From CAYNWT01 sp964450955 (lineage in GTDB: Bacteria > Planctomycetota > Planctomycetia > Planctomycetales > Planctomycetaceae): a stretch of DNA of 64,000 nt. The stretch spans positions 62,001 through 126,000 of the forward strand of contig CAYVFI010000013.1 in assembly GCA_964450955.1 (NCBI GenBank), read 5' to 3'. The notes below the pieces were generated by a model. That model did not search any database. It had not been told where the DNA came from and worked only from the letters and a program-made list of their open reading frames with translations. This document shows, piece after piece, positions 60,859 to 64,000 of this stretch. Position numbers and translations under genes: made by a program. Each line of letters starts with the position of its first letter. The first letter of the stretch is position 1.

Positions 60859-62010
60859 ATGGACGGCAACGACGTACAGAACGCAGGTCAGACGCCAGAA
60901 TCAACCCCGGATCCGAAGGCGCTTGACGAACTTAGAGACGCCATCGACAAGGTCGATCGCCGGCTGGTTTCGATACTCAACGAACGCGCCGATTTGGTTG
61001 TTAAGGTTGGTGAGTTCAAACGCGGAACCGGGACTCCGATTTACGCTCCGCACCGTGAAGCTGCCGTTCTGGACAAGGTTCTTGGCCTGAACCAGGGGCC
61101 GCTGGCACCACGCACAATCGAAGCCGTTTACCGCGAACTCATGAGCGGCAGTTTTCATCTGGAACAACCGCTGCGTATTGGTTACCAGGGACCGACCGGG
61201 AGCTTTAGCCACGTCGCGGCCGTTTCGCACTTTGGTTCCAGTGTCGAATACGAAGACCTTCGCGCGATTGAGGGTGTATTTATTGAGGTTGCTCAGGGGC
61301 GAGTAGACTATGGATTGGTTCCGATTGAAAATTCGATGGGTGGTGGTAGCGGCGAGACGATGGACGCGTTCGCGCGGCATCATCACCTGCTGAATGTGTA
61401 CGCTGAAGTTCAGTTGGAAGTGAACCGTTGTTTGCTTGCGAACTGCGAACCCAAGGAAGTGAAGCGGATTTACGTGAGCCCCGTTGGTGCGTCACTTTGT
61501 CGGCAATGGCTGGCGACGCAGTATCCACAGGTTGAAATTAAAGCGTCCGCAAACAGTGCGGCCGCTGTTATCGCAGCCAGTGAAGACGCGAAGGCCAGTC
61601 CGGGGCAGGGCGTGGCCGCCATTGGCAGTTTACTGGCTGGTGAAATTCACGGCCTGCACGCGCTGTTCGAGCACATTGAAGACCAGCCCAATAACATTAC
61701 CCGGTTCCTGATTCTGTCGAAGCAGGAAGCCAACATGTCGGGAGAAGACAAGACGTCCATCATGTTCACAACCGACGACCGGCCAGGTGCCCTGGTCAAC
61801 GTGCTGACTGTGTTTGAAAAAGCGAAGATCAACCTGACGCACATCGACAAACGCCCCAGCGGTCGAGTGAACTGGGAGTACAAGTTTTTCATTGACGCGA
61901 TTGGTCACAGCGAAGACAAGAACTTTGAATCAACCGTGGCCGAAGCCGGCGCGCTTTGTAAAGAGATGACGGTGCTGGGCAGCTATCCCCGCAGCAAGCG
62001 AGTGTTGTAG
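60859..62010 (+). CDS. pheA: Chorismate mutase / prephenate dehydratase (second pheA)
   Basis: 383 residues; a second copy next to the one at 14817. N-terminal AroQ-type chorismate mutase (LRDAIDKVDRRLVSILNERADLVVKVGEFKRGTGTPIYAPHREAAVLDKV, with the catalytic lysine and arginine region), then prephenate dehydratase with YGLVPIENSMGGG and NNITRFLILS (TRF motif), and an ACT domain with INLTHIDKRPSG, where the ESRP phenylalanine site is changed to DKRP. The first copy has an H1-like tail and a weaker mutase part; this one looks like the standard bifunctional enzyme. Lies between DUF58 and dapB. Confidence 0.92.
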   Translation: MDGNDVQNAGQTPESTPDPKALDELRDAIDKVDRRLVSILNERADLVVKVGEFKRGTGTPIYAPHREAAVLDKVLGLNQGPLAPRTIEAVYRELMSGSFHLEQPLRIGYQGPTGSFSHVAAVSHFGSSVEYEDLRAIEGVFIEVAQGRVDYGLVPIENSMGGGSGETMDAFARHHHLLNVYAEVQLEVNRCLLANCEPKEVKRIYVSPVGASLCRQWLATQYPQVEIKASANSAAAVIAASEDAKASPGQGVAAIGSLLAGEIHGLHALFEHIEDQPNNITRFLILSKQEANMSGEDKTSIMFTTDDRPGALVNVLTVFEKAKINLTHIDKRPSGRVNWEYKFFIDAIGHSEDKNFESTVAEAGALCKEMTVLGSYPRSKRVL

Positions 62011-62124
62011 TTCGGCACGCTCGGGTTTGAATTGCTTTGGGCGTGCGTCTGCGTAGGCTCTTTTCCGAGGGCGTGTGAGAAAGAGTCGCTCAACTAAAAG
62101 GGGCACGGTGACTTGCGTGCACGG

Positions 62125-62484
62125 TCATTCTTCGACCGCTGTCACGGTGATGGACTGCGGGGTTGTAGAGCATGCTGGTCCGTATGTGCTGATGTTGTTC
62201 GCATCATGGTTTGAATACAGCGTGTGAGGACCGGGGGGGATTACGGCTTGCCATTTCCTGTTGTCGATAGTCAGGGACACGGGCGTCTCGGATTTTATAT
62301 CGATTGACCAGGCTTCGCCGACCCACAGAAAGTCGGGTCTGACAGATGCAGAGACCCTGACCTGCAGCCCGCTCTGAACCGTAACAGGAATTGCGGTTCG
62401 CCGGGCTTCTCGGAGAGCGGGTTCAAGAAGGCACGCGGTAAGGAAAGCCAGTCCGCAGCCAGCGAAGAAGGCAAGCGTTTTCAT
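62125..62484 (-). CDS. Small secreted hypothetical protein
   Basis: 119 residues with a lipobox-like signal peptide (LAFFAGCGLAFLTACLLEP) and a beta-rich mature part (TVQSGLQVRVSASV, LTIDNRKWQAVIPPGPHTLY), similar to small PEGA-like domains. It lies five bases after the dapB stop on the same strand, so it may be co-transcribed with dapB; function unknown. Confidence 0.6.
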   Translation of the reverse strand: MKTLAFFAGCGLAFLTACLLEPALREARRTAIPVTVQSGLQVRVSASVRPDFLWVGEAWSIDIKSETPVSLTIDNRKWQAVIPPGPHTLYSNHDANNISTYGPACSTTPQSITVTAVEE

Positions 62485-62489
62485 TTACC

Positions 62490-63290
62490 CTACAGCCCAA
62501 GTACGTCGTTCATTCCGTACAGGCCGGGGCCCTGGGTGACGGCGAACTTGGCTGCGGTTAGAGCACCGTAGGCGTAGCTGTCGCGGGTGTGGCCTTTGAC
62601 GCTGAGGTCGATGGTTTCGCCCATCAGGCCGAACACGATGGTGTGTTCGCCGACGTTGTCGCCGGTTCGGAGCGCGTGGTAGCCGATCTCGTTGTGTGGG
62701 CGTTCGCCGGGTCGTCCTTCGCGGCCATGAATATGATTGGTTTGTCCCATTTCGTCGGCGACAATTTGGCCGAAGCGCAGAGCGGTTCCGCTGGGAGCGT
62801 CTTCTTTGAACCGGTGGTGGCGTTCGATGACTTCGACATCGACGCCAGCAGGATTGTCTTTGAGAGCCCTGGCGGCTTCGCGAACCAGTTTCATAGTGAG
62901 GTTGACTGCGAGGCTCATGCTGGGAGCGAACACGACGGCTGTTTCCTGAGCCGCGGCCTGGACTTCAGCGATTTGTTTCTCTGTGAGTCCCGTGGTTGCT
63001 GCGACCAGCGGGATTTTGCGTTCCGCGCAGATGGGGGCGATTGCCATGAGACCGTCGGGAGTCGAGAAATCGATGACGACGTCTGCCGGGCAATCCAGTT
63101 GTCCGGAGAGCGGGAGCGCGATGTTGCCGAGGCCGGCGAGTTCGCCTGCATCGGAACCGAGCAGGGGTGATTCTGCCCAGTCCAGTGCGGCCACAACTTT
63201 GAAGTTTTCGTCGGCGTGGCCCAGAGCAACAACGCGGCGACCCATGCGGCCTCCGGCTCCGTTGACCGCAAGCTTGTAGGTTTCTGCCAT
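62490..63290 (-). CDS. dapB: 4-hydroxy-tetrahydrodipicolinate reductase
   Basis: Lysine/diaminopimelate-pathway reductase, 266 residues. Cofactor-binding GAGGRMGRRV at the N-terminus, VVIDFSTPDG, AATTGLTEKQ and the catalytic region ERHHRFKEDAPSGTAL with the histidine pair and lysine. GETIDLSVKGHTRDSYAYGAL at the end is standard. ATG at 63290 chosen over a longer frame overlapping gltA, whose stop lies only ten bases away; the two genes read in the same direction. Confidence 0.95.
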   Translation of the reverse strand: MAETYKLAVNGAGGRMGRRVVALGHADENFKVVAALDWAESPLLGSDAGELAGLGNIALPLSGQLDCPADVVIDFSTPDGLMAIAPICAERKIPLVAATTGLTEKQIAEVQAAAQETAVVFAPSMSLAVNLTMKLVREAARALKDNPAGVDVEVIERHHRFKEDAPSGTALRFGQIVADEMGQTNHIHGREGRPGERPHNEIGYHALRTGDNVGEHTIVFGLMGETIDLSVKGHTRDSYAYGALTAAKFAVTQGPGLYGMNDVLGL

Positions 63291-63300
63291 GGTTTCGTTA

Positions 63301-64000
63301 CTACCTGTCGCTGGATGGAACGTAGTCGCGAACTTCAGGGCCGGTGTAGACCTGACGCGGACGACCAATGCGGCCACCTTCGTCGCGAAGTTCTTTCCAG
63401 TGCGCAATCCAGCCGGGCAGGCGGCCGAGTGCAAACATGACGGTAAACATGTTTGTCGGGATGCCCATCGCTCGGTACAGGATGCCGCTGTAGAAGTCGA
63501 CGTTCGGGTACAGCTTGCGTTCGACGAAGTACGAATCTTCCAGAGCGACTTCTTCCAGCTTCTTGGCAATGTCCAGAAGCGGATCGTTGATGCCCAGGTC
63601 TTCCAGAACCTCGTCGCACATCCCCTTGAGGATCTTCGCGCGAGGGTCGAAGTTTTTGTAGACGCGGTGACCGAAGCCCATCAGGCGGAAGCCGTCGTCC
63701 TTGTCCTTCGCCATCTTGACGTATTTCTTGTAGTCGGCCCCGTCGTTGGCGATCATCGTCAGCATCTCGATGACCTTCTGGTTGGCTCCACCGTGAAGCG
63801 GGCCCCACAGGGCGTAGATGCCGGCCGCGATACTGGCGAAGATGTTGGCGTGACTGCTACCCACAAGTCGCACGGTCGATGTGCTGCAGTTTTGTTCGTG
63901 ATCAGCGTGCAGGATGAGTAGCATCTGCAGCGCGCGTTCGAGAACCGGATTGACTTCGTAGTCTTCCGTCGGAACTGCAAACATCATGTGCATGAAGTTG
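63301..64000 (-). CDS. gltA: Citrate synthase, C-terminal part (cut by the right window edge)
   Basis: About 233 residues of the C-terminal part of the TCA-cycle enzyme. Visible are LILHADHEQNCSTSTVR, the catalytic histidine in WGPLHGGANQKV, GFGHRVYKNFDPRA and the closing GWIAHWKELRDEGGRIGRPRQVYTGP, all typical of the hexameric type II form. The frame reaches the right edge without a start codon being needed, so the N-terminus lies outside the window. It ends ten bases before dapB. Confidence 0.95.
   Translation of the reverse strand, partial: NFMHMMFAVPTEDYEVNPVLERALQMLLILHADHEQNCSTSTVRLVGSSHANIFASIAAGIYALWGPLHGGANQKVIEMLTMIANDGADYKKYVKMAKDKDDGFRLMGFGHRVYKNFDPRAKILKGMCDEVLEDLGINDPLLDIAKKLEEVALEDSYFVERKLYPNVDFYSGILYRAMGIPTNMFTVMFALGRLPGWIAHWKELRDEGGRIGRPRQVYTGPEVRDYVPSSDR

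Overview
The window looks like a stretch of a planctomycete chromosome, moderately GC-rich. The evidence is the combination of a DUF1559 prepilin-like protein, a PVC-type membrane-bound dehydrogenase with a haem motif, a Tat-exported Gfo/Idh/MocA oxidoreductase, sialate-O-acetylesterase domains, a fasciclin protein and many palindromic repeats. A relative of Fuerstiella is possible, but the sequence alone does not fix the genus. No rRNA, tRNA, CRISPR array, intact insertion sequence or complete prophage was recognised.

Layout. 1-6242: end of an ABC-2 permease, rimO, pgsA, a fasciclin protein and a Tat-exported oxidoreductase. 6332-14296, all minus strand: a PIN toxin with two small upstream genes, a Ser/Thr kinase gene broken by two one-base homopolymer deletions, clpB, a Uma2-family gene and dnaK. 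An excellent sigma-54-type promoter match lies upstream of dnaK. 14817-20861, plus strand: pheA with a histone-H1-like tail, tpiA, secG, yicC, gmk, rpoZ, coaC and coaB. 20938-24984, minus strand: a two-component system, then queE and queC. 25269-31349: hflX and a 1558-residue secreted protein carrying three SGNH esterase domains, a GDPD domain and a beta-propeller. 31390-34374: a GntR (YtrA-type) regulated ABC transporter with a clear palindromic operator. 34515-42618: small membrane and secreted proteins, a candidate selenoprotein with an in-frame UGA, an EEP nuclease, a DUF1559 protein, a lipoprotein and a second ABC transporter.

42773-47893 encodes a 1706-residue PVC-type dehydrogenase/cytochrome whose gene contains three different palindromic elements, all translated in frame. 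47941-50814 holds a DUF455 ferritin-like protein, small proteins and a DHH phosphoesterase. 50815-55490 is an accessory region: about 1.2 kb of apparently decayed DNA, then a run of small genes around a FloA-type flotillin, including a 38-residue lysine-rich protein. 55531-64000 returns to core genes: a HEAT-like secreted protein, manA, a secreted transglutaminase-like protein, a DUF58 protein, a second pheA, dapB and gltA (cut by the right edge).

The strongest leads are the candidate selenoprotein (35150-36373), the sigma-54-type promoter before dnaK, the in-frame palindromic insertions in the large dehydrogenase gene, the five-domain esterase/GDPD/propeller fusion, and the four-hairpin element at 35034-35118. 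Start codons were chosen from Shine-Dalgarno spacing and family alignment, so several differ from the longest possible frame. Functions come from motifs recognised by eye; no search was run.
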